From the NCBI RefSeq assembly GCF_008831285.2, contig NC_045142.1, positions 10,349,952 to 10,413,951 on the forward strand: a stretch of 64,000 nucleotides of DNA, given 5' to 3'. Of this stretch, positions 46,514 to 58,343 are shown in pieces. The position numbers were made by a program, and so were the translations under genes. The first letter of the stretch is position 1. Every line of letters begins with the position of its first letter. The notes under the pieces were generated by a model that saw only the letters and a program-made list of their open reading frames with translations, did no database searches and had not been told where the DNA came from. Source of the stretch: Nymphaea colorata (taxonomy: Eukaryota > Streptophyta > Magnoliopsida > Nymphaeales > Nymphaeaceae).

Positions 46514-47325
46514 CAGTAACAAAAATTTTACATGTATTTTTCAAATTTTCTTAATTAGCTTATATAAAAGTTTTGAAAAATTGTATTCCAGCTCTTATTA
46601 AAATTTTGAAACTATCTTTGAAATTTTTTTGGCTCCGTCCCTACAGTCGACAGTCGTGTCTGTGTGACACCAACTGCCAAGTGCTGACAATGTGGAGGTC
46701 AAAGGATGGTAGTTGGTGGGTTGAACGAGCCACTCCTTGTTGTTTGTCTTCAGCCATGACCGGCAGGGGCAGGGGCTTTGGCTTAAAATTTCAGCAACAT
46801 GTATTTTTAAAAATTTTCAATTAACCTACAGAAAAGTTTTGAAAAATTGTATTTCGGTTCCTATTAAAATTTTGAAACTATAGTCCCTCCATGAAAAATT
46901 TCTAGCTCCGCATTTGCCGGTGTGTTTGTATGACATAAACTGCGAGGTGCTTATAATGTGAGGGTCAAACTATAGTGGTTGGTGAGTTGAATGAGCCCAT
47001 CCTTCTTGCCTGTCTTCACACATGATTGGCAGGGCCTTCCCTTAAAATTTCAGTAACAAAAATTTTACATATACTTTTAAAAGATTTCAGTTAGTATATA
47101 TAAAAGTTTTGAAAAAATTGTAAAAATTTTGAAACTATAATCCCCTTTTCTAGTAAAAGATTTCTGACTCAACCATGATTGGTTGACAGAGGCCTTGGCC
47201 CTCCCTCAAAATTTTAGTAACAAGAACTTTACATATATTTTATAAACATTTTCAATTAGCCTAGATAAAAGTTTTGAAATATTGTATTTTGGTCCGTGTC
47301 AAAATTTTAAAACTATAGTCCCCTG
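46514..47325 (+). repeat. Diverged tandem repeat, four starts
   Basis: A block reading cagtaacaaaaattttacat, then aattagc..ataaaagttttgaaaaattg, then aaaattttgaaactatagtcccc starts at about 46514, 46792, 47051 and 47215. Between blocks stand gacaccaactgc, gagggtcaaa, ttgaacgagcc and catgattggcagggcc segments in the first two units. Spacings are 278, 259 and 164 bases, the third unit being shortened. Confidence 0.75.
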
Positions 47326-49015
47326 ATATCATATCAGGCTAGATATCCCATTGATACGATGCATATTGATATACCAACATAAATTAATATTTAATATCAA
47401 GCTCTCAGCATTACTTGTGTGACAGGCTGGTGTGATGCATATCTACTGATACAGGCCAATATAGACCAATACTCTCACCAGACTCTCTCTCTAAAAGGAG
47501 ACAAAACTGGGCGATTCCATTTCCACCACGTCTGCGAGACAAAGAGTAAACACTTTCCACGTTCATCACTCATCGTCTTCATTCTCTATAAAACATTTGC
47601 ACCATAAATAATGTGACCAAATATATCAACCAACAACGAACGTGATGAACATGAACCAGTCGGCATTCGCCACATAAAAGTTTGAGGTGCTTTCTTAAAG
47701 TAGTGGCGAAGCCAGAAACTTAACTAAAAAACCCGTAGATCTTAAGGGGCTCCACTACATATAAATGAACTTTTTCAAAGCACCAATATGAAAGTAAAGA
47801 GTTTTTTGTGAGCCAGCCTAGCCTGTATGTGGCTCCGCCATTGCTTAAAAACATAAAAAATGAGGGTGCCCTCAACGTGCATTTTCTCTGGCTCTAGGTG
47901 TGACAGATTGACAAGAAAAGTGACGCTGATTATCAAGAAAGTAAGTTTGATGTATGTTCCACAGAAGCTATGTTCCCTATGCATGAGATGCTTAGGTTTG
48001 AGCTCTACCATCTCTAGATGGTTTAATATTGCAAACAGTATGTCCTTAATTTTGTTTTTTTATTTCAGTCAAAATGTCAAAGAAAAATCTACAAATCTAC
48101 TGATAATAAAAAAAGACACTTAATTTTTTGACTCCAAGAGCGATTTGCATATAGAACAGCGCTTAATCTATGTTTGAGTTACAATTAAAACTAGATTTGT
48201 GGAAAACCAGATTTTTACAACATGCAGTTTTTAGAAGAGAGTGAATGACTCCACCCCACTGAAAAAAAAGTGGGTTATTGAAGTTTTCTTTCTGTCTTTT
48301 CACTCGAACACACAGACCAAGTTTTAAAAACTGGTTAAAAAAAACTAGCTAGTAAAAAACTTTTTGATGATCAGATAAACTTTCTACTCTTTGTGTTTCA
48401 AACACAATATTGTTAAGCTAGTAAAAAACTATTACCATGTAAAGGATATCACAAATTGTACCAAAATCTTTGTAAATACACAATGTCCTTTTTGCTTAAC
48501 TTTCAAGATAAATAAAATAAAAAGCATGCACCTCTGCTAATTCAGACATCTAATGACTAATTTGGATATAATTAACTGTGTTAACTATGACAAGCTTCTG
48601 TTCCTTATTTCTTGTGTGTTTTGTGCACACTTTATTCTATATGCTTCTTTCAACTTTTCTTTTGTAAGGTCTGGGAGGCGGGTGAAGTCGTGAAGCTCTT
48701 GCATTTGTAAAGCATACATACAGATTTTCAGGGCTACCTCTGTTCGCGACATATTTTACAAGCTTAAAAGTCACTTTACATGTTTGAATATTTCCTGTTG
48801 AACCGTCATATTTGTTGAGATTAATTCAAATTTTATGTCTATACTGCATGCCAACTTCAATTCGGGTTGTTAAGAAGATTCCACTTTAAGAAATCCAACA
48901 AGTTAGTTTCATATCTCCTACTGTCGCAGGTCATTGCAGGTCAGCTCATCTTTTCTTGTGGGAGCCCACTTGTTTTAGAACTTTTCCTTACCAGGGAAAG
49001 CCTTTTCACTTCTAG
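47326..49015. other. AT-rich intergenic DNA, no gene seen
   Basis: Only chance frames. No transposon ends recognised with confidence. Confidence 0.5.
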
Positions 49016-49240
49016 GTGAGCAGAAGAGACCCACCACCTGGTGAGCCGAAGCTTCTATTGAACCCCTTGTTCCTATAGGGAACAGCGCTTGCTTTCAATG
49101 TGTTGGGGTATCATCCTTACTGCACTTCAACTTGCATGTCACTGACCTCTTTTTACAGTATAGGAGGTTGACACCCTTAATACTCAAAATGAATATTGTC
49201 TGCTTACCAACCCCACCCTAAGCCATTGGGCCAACCCCCT
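49016..49240 (+). repeat. Single copy of the dispersed repeat family of 35.2-36.3 kb
   Basis: Shares gtgagc, agccgaagc, acagcgcttgctttcaatgt, atcatccttactgc, cttcaacttgcatgtcac, tgacctcttttt, aggttgacaccc, ctcaaaatg and ccattgggccaa with the units at 35.6-35.8 and 36.1-36.3 kb, in order and orientation. Confidence 0.65.
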
Positions 49241-50262
49241 CAGAGAAGGGGAAGCCCTTTCACTTGAAAGCATACAGACAAGCCACAAAAAATATAGTTA
49301 TTTGAGATAAGAAAAACTACTGCCTCTGTCATGTCTCCTCAAGGAGATTTGGTACACTAGCTCGGAACAGTAGCTGGTAGGTAGTCATCGGTTTGAGTGG
49401 CATGCACATCAACTCCTCTTATGCTAGTGGAATGAGGAGCAGTATACTAATTGACATGCATTAAGAGTCATACACCAGGCATTGGCACAGCCTTGGAACT
49501 TAAGGGCATAGAGAAGGAAAAGGCTTTGACTTTCACTCGAATAGTACCATCACAAAACTGCCTCCATTATGGTCAGTGAGCGCATGGAAATGCACTTAGG
49601 AAATGTTGGTCCAAGAGAGGTTGGTGAATGGAATGAGACCAGGGACGCATATTCTTTGGGATCAAGAACCCTATTAAACCAAGTATTAGTAGTAGACCAG
49701 ATGCTGAATGTAAACCGGTTTTAGGTGGAAGCTCATGATTACTGAATCTGACTAATTATTTGAGAAAGAGTTAGACATCCATCCAGTTTAGATGGAAAGC
49801 CTAAAGCAAAACCTGAATCGTATTGCTAATGATCATGTTAAGTTTTCTTTACCAAGCAAGCAGATTTATCTAACCCGTTCACAGTCCTCAGTGGAACTCT
49901 TATCAGAAAGACTCATCATTAACTGGGTAGTGACTAACTCAGGTCTTGCCATTGTTCAACGCTTATCAGAAAAGACCACACCACTTTTTATCTTTCCATT
50001 GTGTAAGCACCATGATAACAGACAAGGCAGTAACCACTTAGAAGCTCAGAATAGCTGGGCCTGAGTGGCTGGGGTAAACTTGCCGATTCCTACAAGTAAC
50101 CACCACCAGACAGCTTTATTGCCAAGTTGGCAAGTTTGACTACTGCTGCACAAACTGAAGCATTTTAAAGCAGTGATTTCACCTACACCTGTTACTGCAC
50201 ATCCCAGCGACCTGTAGAAGTTCGCCAAGGAATTCTGAGCATCGTGAGAACTGGCAATCGGT
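49241..50262 (-). other. 3' flank of the coiled-coil gene and non-coding DNA
   Basis: The part nearest 50262 is the probable 3' untranslated region of the minus-strand gene. Nothing else is recognised. Confidence 0.45.
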
Positions 50263-53200
50263 TTAAGATTTTGTTATGGACTCTGGCTTGCTTGAGCCTG
50301 CACTAGACTGCTTTGCGGTGGCCAACGATGGCTTTGTAGCTCCATGTGGGAGATATGAATATGTCAGGAAGCAAGCGCCAATGACAAACGATAATCCAAC
50401 ACAACCCCATACAAGTCTCTTTCTCCTCTTTCTCCAACGTTTAAGCCTGCGAGTTGCTTCTGCAGAAAGAAATAAAAAGGATCAGTTAACAAGCCAACAA
50501 GCACTACCTGGTTAACAAAAATTTCCTGCCATGTCTAAAAATCTCATATAGGAGAGCAAATTTACCTTGTTCAATACAAATATACTAACAAATTCAATAG
50601 GGAGAAAAATCAGTCAGGATGTGTAAACCACGAGTGTGCAAGATATATGCAAATATGCATGACAAGTACCCACAAGTATCATGACACCAGTCACCAGATT
50701 AATAGGATTAAGGTGTTTGAAATGAAGCATGTTATGGGTTCTATTTCTGGGCATCCTCTCAGCCATTGGAAGGCCAAACCAGTGGAGTCACTTAACCCCC
50801 AATGGGCAATGCAAAAGATACCAGGATGGTTCACAGAGCACAATAATCAGAAAAGAACATTAAGAATGTGAACTTCTCCTTGAGAAATTTGAGTTGAATG
50901 AGACTTCTGTTTCTCACCTTGTAAGAGAAACAGAAAAGCATGACAAAAAATAAACTACAACCTTCCTTCTTTTTTTTTTTTTTTTTACCTGAGTAGACAC
51001 TGGCCCATTCTTGTTGTAATAAGAGACCTTATTTGGAGAACATGAAGCTGCATATAGGGCACAGTGACTACCGAGACAGTAAAACATACCTATATTTTGC
51101 AAGTTTCTCTGAGTTATTTCACGATTTACAGTTTCATAATACTGCAGCTTATCATGAAGCCTTGCAATTTCAACATTTTTTGCGTTAATAACAGCCTCTG
51201 CTCTTGCTTCAGCTTCAGCACGAGCCTGACCTCTGCCAATAGCTTCAGCCACAAACCGTGCAATAGCAACTTCCTGGGACAGTGCGTAACCACCTTCGTC
51301 CTCTTGAACTAAGTTGCTGGACTCGTCAAGCATAGGTAATGAAAGACCAATTTGAGACAACTGCTTTGAAATCCTTTCCCACTGCTCATGCATATTCTGA
51401 ACAGCTTCTTCTGCCCTTTTCCGCCTTTCAGTTTCCAACAGCAGATCCATCTTAAGAAAATCAAGGTCAGCCTGCAGACTGGAACGATAGAAAGGGGAAC
51501 CTTGAGAGGATAAGCCATCACGCCAAAAATCTGTCAAGACACATGATAGAATAAAGCAGCGAATTGAGATTATATTATGAAAACGCTGTTCCTCAAATGC
51601 CAGTAAAAGAAACCACTTGCAGAAAAGTTAAGACGTATGGTAAAGTCATTTTATAGCGCTGATGCCACCTGCAGATAAGCTAACAGCTGAGTTAGCTCAG
51701 GCTGTTGATTGTTAATCCGTATTACCAACTTTATTCCATTTCCAGTTTGAGGAAATAAATCAGAAATAATGTCAAGCATGAGGGCACAAGAACTATGCTG
51801 AAAGTTTACAGGAAGTGATCTTTAGAAGCGTGGGTTGCATAAGGGTGGTTGTTGGGGTTTGAGAGGCTACAGATATCTCATGACAGAGTAGTTAGGCAGT
51901 GTGCCTTATCTGGAAATGTTACTTATATATATATGACAAAAAAGCATTCATACATTTCATGATGCTTTGCAAAATATACATATTTGATAATGACTCATAT
52001 ATTGTTTCGTGGGTGCATTACTTGGATATAGGGCTTATAGTTTCAAGCAAAGTGCTTCCAAAATGTGGAAGCAAACAAGCTTCTTTGCAAATGAAATGTC
52101 ATAAACCAGGGAAACAAGTCAAATGCTAACTTGAATATTCTAACACTAATAAAAACTTGCTTTATCTAGTTCTATCATATCCAGGTTTGTGAGGCAACAT
52201 GTTAGTTTACAATTTCTGAAGCATTTGAAAGGGGCATTGTACCCATGTAGATAAGACCTACGAAGGTAGCTTTCAAAATCAAATAAGTTCCAAGTTGCAA
52301 GCTACTAAGATCACCTTCCTAACCATGTCAAGATAGCTGGAACTTATCAGAGAAAGTAGTGGTACCGAGGGGATAATCAACAAATATCACCAAAATACAT
52401 TTACAAATAGTGAAGTTCAGAAGTATTGTATTTATAATTATTCTCAACGAGGAGAAAAGGTGCATATTCTAAAGCTGAACATGTAGCACCCTATTTTTTA
52501 TCTTCATTGCATGAGGAAAACATTTCAGAATTCAGCTACTCACCAGAATATCCTTTAACAAGCACAGGTCACCAGCATCCTCGCACCATCTAGCTAAATA
52601 TTTTCATGCAAAAGTTTAACCTTATTATCTTCCAATTGTAATGACAGTGTGATCACTTCATCCTAATGACAGGCAAAACTAAGTGGAAAGTTGTCTAATG
52701 ATTTTTGGCAGTTTCCGGAGCTACGATACACACACAGGACCATTCATCTCAATAGAAGGCTAGATGTGTCATTGCAATGGTTACTTAACAGTTTACTGAA
52801 CATCTCAAGATATTTCAAGATCATGGACTCAGCCAAAAATAGAATATCCATGATCTACGAAATCATGCAAGGACTTCACCAATGAGATCTACTCAAAGGG
52901 CCTGCACAATTTCATTTATGAACATAATCTAACAATTGCATTTCAAGCTATATTACTTTAAATGAAGCGATTTGTTTAACTGCATCATGCAACCTAATAG
53001 AATAAATTAAGGAAACTAACACCTTGAGTTAATTGATTAGTTCATTCTGCTTCTGTTCCATCTTTATATGCAAAAGATTTCACCAGCAATTGTTGGATCT
53101 AGGATTCTTATTGTGAGTCTTAAAATCAGAATATCATAGTCCATGTATATTGTAGTCAGCACTCACTTTGTTTTTCTTTTTTTTTTTTTGAAAATGTAGG

Positions 53201-54785
53201 CCTCTAAAACAACGATTCTTAAGCAAAACATGAACATGAGGATTTGATTCTTCATTTCTCGAACATGACCCTGGCAAGCTGGTTTCCCTTGCTCAGAATT
53301 CACTGGACTAATATTAGTTGATTCAGCTTTGATGTCCTGTACAGAAGTATACTGCATCTTCTGGCTTTCTTATTTAACTGAATACGGAGGGCAAAATGGG
53401 GGTTAGATAGACTAAAAGTCCAGTAAGAGTAGTCATGAGTGGCCCATGTTCCCCATGCTGGGCATGAATATGAATATTCTCAATGTTTTATAAATGAAGG
53501 GGCAGAAAGAGTGCATTATAGGAGAGAAAACAAACCTTCATTTCTAAGAAAAAGTTGATTTGTCATGTAACTACCTATTTACAAATGCTTGGGAAGGTAC
53601 ATTTCCTTGTAAATATGAAAGTATACCTGCAGTTCAAGTCTATTCATCAGGACTAGAAATAGAAAACCTTAGCGTCATTCATCAATACCATAAGTAGCAA
53701 CAAATTATGATAGCACAGGTCCACGGATAACCATACAAATTTCAGCTCTGTGATGTCATGACTCCCATGTGGACTGAGCTGAATCTGTGTGTTTCACGAA
53801 AAGATAGTTTATTGTAATGTACAATCTTCAAGTCCAACAAGTAGACATTATTTTACCTCGAAGCTGGAAAAACCGAAAAAGAGCCGAAAAAGATTTTCGG
53901 GAAAGGTTCTCCAGACAAACAAGATGGGAATGGGAACAAGAACAATCTGCTACCAGAATTAGTACCTTCAGGAGTCAAAGCATGCATAAGCCAATGACAC
54001 TATTTAAAAAAATAAAAACCAACTGCCGTCAAACAAGAAGACAAAAAGGAGAAGGGAACGAACTCAGACACGAATAGTTTATGTGTCGTATTAATTCTAT
54101 TTCCATCTCAACTTACGTAAACAAAATGCAATACCTAAAGTAAAGTCATTAGGAAAACTAGAGAGAGAGAGACAGAGACAGAAAAAAAGAGAGAAAGATT
54201 ACCATCACTGGCATCAAAAAACTCGCTTTGACAGTATGGTGTGCGGCCGTCATCCTCCTCCATCTCCTCTCTCCTGTCAATTACGACGACATTGGGCACC
54301 CTGGGATCCAAAAATCTGCCGGTTTCCGCTCCTTCATCCACACTAATCTCCACATTTTTCCACAAATCATCACCACCACCATCGCTGCACCTCCTTAAAA
54401 CCTCAGTCTGAACCTCCTCCATTGAGTCCGGCTCGCCATTACCCAAAGCTACTTCTCCGCCATACCCTGCCGGTTCTTCGATTCGGTGAACCAGGATCCC
54501 TTCTGTCTGCAGGCGCGGCTTCCGCCGCTTGTAATCGAGGATGTAAGGCGACTGCGAGAAGGAGGACGGTGAATCCGGCACAGGGGTCTGCTCGGGGGTT
54601 CTGTAAAGGGCAGGGGAGAAGAAGAGGTGCTGGGGTGGCCTCTTCTCATCACAAATCGAGCTCTTCTTCAAACCATTTTGCGGGAATCCATTTGGGGAGG
54701 TGGATTTCGGGCCTCTCTGCATAGTCGATTGAGTTACGGCGGGCGCAAGCAGATTCTCGAGTGCAATGGTTGTGAAAGTAGGCAT
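50263..54785 (-). CDS. Coiled-coil protein with C-terminal membrane anchor, function unknown, three exons
   Basis: Exons (minus): 54785-54203, 51530-51090, 50459-50263, joined by GT-AG introns with matching phases, give 406 residues. Residues 1-195 are low in structure, proline- and serine-rich, with acidic patches (DRREEMEEDDGR, QSEFFDASD). Residues 205-340 form a charged, alanine- and glutamate-rich coiled coil (DFLKMDLLLETERRKRAEEA, ARAEAEARAEAV, EIARLHDKLQYYETVNREI). A strongly basic block (RRLKRWRKRRKR, 345-356) precedes one hydrophobic span (357-378) and a short serine/lysine-rich tail, as in tail-anchored proteins with the N-terminal part in the cytosol. I believe it belongs to a conserved plant family of unknown function, but I cannot name the gene safely. 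The last exon is short and easily missed; without it the anchor is lost. The first intron is about 2.7 kb. Confidence 0.85.
51531..54202 (-). other. Large first intron of the coiled-coil gene
   Basis: Starts gtaatc and ends cttgacag on the minus strand. Frames inside it on either strand show no family likeness and it carries no clear transposon. Confidence 0.75.
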
Positions 54786-56309
54786 CCTTATGTCATTGCC
54801 TCCACAAGAACGATTGCGTGATTGCAGGGAGATAAAAGGAGGAGCGAGGATCCCTTTGCCGTGTATCTATGGGTAAAATCTCCAGTAGTTGAGGAAAAAC
54901 TACAAAGGGTGCAGAGGAAGGCAGAGGATGAAGCTTCCGTGGTAGAAGGGAAGTGGAATACTTGCATCAGAGATGGGATCCATGAAGAACCCACAAAGAG
55001 ACAGAGAGGCTTGAATTCATGGACACGAGGAGGAGATGACAAGTGGAGAGGACGGTTGCGGTGGTCGTTAGGTGCCTTTTCCGCCCGAGTTCTGGGAAAT
55101 CTTGCATGACAGGGACACGAAAATTAGACCTACGCATGGTTTTCTTCCTTGATCCAATTTCTAATGTACCTAAATTAAGGTTCTGCATCAACCTACAAGA
55201 GAGAGCCCGACTTGAGTTAAAGGGTTGGATCTGTTCTTTCACCTCGCCTCCAATTTGCTGAATACATCTGATTAAAATACTTTTTCTAATAACAATAAAA
55301 ATAATATAATAATAGCTCAATGATAATATCGTATCAAATTTGATTTGTTTGATGAATATAACTTCCAGGAGTATATCCAAACCTTATATATGTGTATATA
55401 TAAGGTTCAGTGCTTGTGTGCGGCCCTAATTTCAGGAGTATATCCAAACCCTTAGCTGTTGACTGCCCAAAATACTCGTTTGACACTAGAACTTATGTGG
55501 AAAATTTGTTGCCCAAAGCCCCAAGTGTAGAAGAACTGCACAACTTCGAAGCATTTTTTTCTATATTTATTAGAGAGAAACGGCCTTCAGCATGAAAATC
55601 TTAAAATCACACCCTTATACCTTCATAATTTTGACTTGCTTTGGTTTATATATGGTTATAGATATATCGTTCAACTCGAGTGTTGCACTTGTTACTGTTT
55701 ATAGATTTAAAAAATAATACACCTAAACATGACAATGACAGTAAGATTTGAACCCTGAATCATTTATGAGCCACATTTTCGTCCGGTTACACTATGCTCT
55801 TGAGGCAAGTTTGAAACACTTTTCTCCTGCAAAATATACAGAGACCTGACTGGCCCAACCTTATATATGAGTATATATATAAAGGAATTTGAGATTATCT
55901 GGTGTTTGATCTGTCTTTGAATTTGATCAATCAGGTTCGGCCAAAAGAGTTGAATCTGATTTATCAATTGAATTTGGATTTCTATAGGATATTCTTATTG
56001 ACTAATCTAATGGTCTACTACCCAAATTCGGTTTATGGGTAAAATTTGATGCTCATGTTGTTTGAACCAGCAACCGACACCAGCCACTAGGCCAAGCCAG
56101 TGCACCAAACCCTATGAAAAATTTGGAATTAAGTATTGTACTTCATATATTTGGATGCCATTAGTGAAAGATGGTAGCATTACATCGTCATCCGTCTTTA
56201 TAGAGGTCCTGTTTAGAGAAAGAGTTCAAACCAATGTTGTAGAAACCAATCTCTTAGTCCAATATATTGGCACTGCTTTCCTTACGAGCTTACTCACGAC
56301 TCTCTCTCT
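54786..56309. other. Upstream region of the coiled-coil gene and non-coding DNA
   Basis: The first 300 bases should hold the leader and promoter of the minus-strand gene. A duplicated segment of about 18 bases (caggagtatatccaaacc) is at 55366-55383 and 55434-55451. At 55740-55810 a tgaaccctgaatcat...ggttacactatgctc string resembles the end of the dispersed repeat at 62.3 kb. Confidence 0.4.
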
Positions 56310-56646
56310 CTCTCTCTAAGTGGCTCATGGACTGCGAGACGGAAGGTGCGACGAAGGAAGCAGAGGAAAGCCCTAATCGAAAGGTGCATGCAGGTCGGAG
56401 GGGAACGTGTGGAGCCGTGGAGGGGAGTCCAGCAAGGATGGCAGGGGACGAGTGGAGGCTAGCCCAACAGGGATGGAGTGTGAGACCGAGGAGGAGAGGT
56501 AAGCCATAATTAGAAAATGCGTGCAGGCGATGGGGCGCGCGAGGGAAATGGATGGAGGGGCTCTTGGGCGAAGGTGGTGGACATCCAAGAGAAGTCGTGC
56601 ATGTGTGAAATGGAGGAAGCACAAGTCAGCTTCAAGGGGGAAAACA

Positions 56647-56730
56647 GATTAATGCGGTGGGAAAAGATTAATGTCAGGAGATGAGGATTAATGCAGTGGA
56701 AATAGATTAATGCGGTGGAAACGGTTATGC
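56647..56730 (+). repeat. Short minisatellite, gattaatgcggtgg-type unit, four copies
   Basis: gattaatg starts recur about every 15-30 bases (near 56648, 56667, 56688, 56706) followed mostly by cggtggaaa. It lies within the LINE, upstream of the ORF1 remnant. Confidence 0.65.
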
Positions 56731-56816
56731 TATGGATTCAGTTACCTCAACTACCGATTCACCTATAGAATGAATACTGCTACAAGGGCATAGCGAGGGT
56801 CCTATGATGAGAATAT

Positions 56817-57134
56817 GTGGAGGAAGATACCTGCTCGGGCAAATGGGAGAAGGTTGGTTTTGCAAGAGTGAAGCTTGAAGTGCCGATCAACTTCCTCCCA
56901 GTGTTGTGGGTTTGTCTGGAGTTAGGGGATGGTCGACAAATCTCACAGGAGGTTGTTTATGAGTCCAAGATCTTTTTTTGTGACCTGTGTGGTGCCCTCA
57001 CCCACACGAGGTCAATGTGTAAGGAACACATAGAGGGAGAGCCAGCTGCAGCTAACCCTTGGTCCAGGGTAAAGATGGCCACCAAAGCTTGGAAGAGGCA
57101 CCATCGAGAGGCTGGACAATCCTTTGCCAAATAG
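56817..57134 (+). pseudogene. LINE ORF1 remnant (DUF4283-type end and CCHC zinc knuckle)
   Basis: The frame contains GFARVKLEV, then DGRQISQEVVYE, then the knuckle C-x2-C-x4-H-x4-C (CDLCGALTHTRSMC), the usual layout of plant LINE ORF1 nucleic-acid-binding proteins. The part upstream of GFARV is not readable in frame and the frame ends at 57134, after which stops are frequent. Confidence 0.75.
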
Positions 57135-57729
57135 ACCAGGCTAGGTGTTCAAACGGTGAGGAACGAATCGAGGGAGCGGTGAGGGGGAACACACACCAAG
57201 TACTAGTACTCGAAAAGGAGCAAACCAAGGGGAAAGGAATGCAAGGCGACAATGGGGGAGGTGCTGCCAAGCATTAAACTATGGAGCCAAGCCTTCGAGT
57301 GCTCCTTCCAAAACCTTAACTCCTAACCCTTTTCATGTTTTGGCTAACAATAAGAAGACGAAGGATCTTGTTTTCCCTCTCAGTTTCACCTTTGAATCTG
57401 GGAGGTCAGCGATGAGGCTGAACTCTAGTGGGGCTGAGACAAAAAGAACTATAATTCAAAATAAGGTGGTGAGAGGCACTCGCATTAATGGGTATAGACC
57501 AAAGAAGCAGAGCCTTCTACCCATTGATACCATTCCCCTTTAGACAAGACTAAGCGAGGGGAAGGAGAAAACAAATGGAATTCAGGGTTGAACGGAAGAG
57601 AAGGAAAAAAAGATATGACTTAATCAAGAAGATAAGTTGTGCCTTAGATGAAAAAGAAAAGGACAAACAACCAGGGGAAATGGAAGTGGCTATGGATGGG
57701 GGGGATGGAGAGAAGTCGGCGATGCGCTG

Positions 57730-58326
57730 ATGAAACTAACTTGTTGGAACATGAGGGGGGCTGCACGACGGGCAGCCCAACAAGACCTCGTAAACCTTTG
57801 CAAGTCTGAAAGGCCTATGATCTGCTTTCTCCTTGATGCGCAAGTTAAAGGAGGTGGTTATCACGAGTGTTGCTCGTCGCTTGAACATAGAAGGGGTGCA
57901 GAGGAATAAAAATGGGGAAGATGGGCGAGCTCATATTTTTGGCCTCTGGAACCATGAGCATGTTCATAACCTTGGTTGTAAAAACCAGTGGTGGTTGGCT
58001 GGTTATTTCTTCTTTACTAATATGACGCAATTTTTCAGATAGTAGCTGTTTACATGCCTAACAACCCTCTATTGCATAGTGATAGCTTTGCTGAGCTGGG
58101 ACTTTTTCTTAATGCTCAAGACATTCCTACTTTAATATATGGAAACTTTAATGCTATGCGTAATAACCTCAACAAAACAGGGAAGCCTCCGACTGCTCAA
58201 GCTTGTATTGATTTTAATAAGGTCATCCTATCTTCCAATTTGAATGAGCTATGTGACAACCAAAGCAACTATACTTGGTCCAATAGACGCCAGGGTAAGG
58301 ATAGGATCCTTTACAAACTTGATTGA
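57730..58326 (+). pseudogene. LINE ORF2 remnant, endonuclease (EEP) domain
   Basis: Starts MKLTCWNMRGAARR, the first EEP motif, then changes frame near 57835-57880. A later frame from 58054 has LIYGNFNAM where active family members have GDFN, so a catalytic aspartate is asparagine, and NYTWSNRRQGKDRI near the end, followed by a stop at 58324-58326. Confidence 0.75.
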
Positions 58327-58343
58327 GGTTTCACTAATTCTGC

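Noticed and set aside
47860-48123. 87-residue plus-strand frame
   Set aside because: Cysteine-containing but without spaced motifs or family likeness; AT-rich chance frame.
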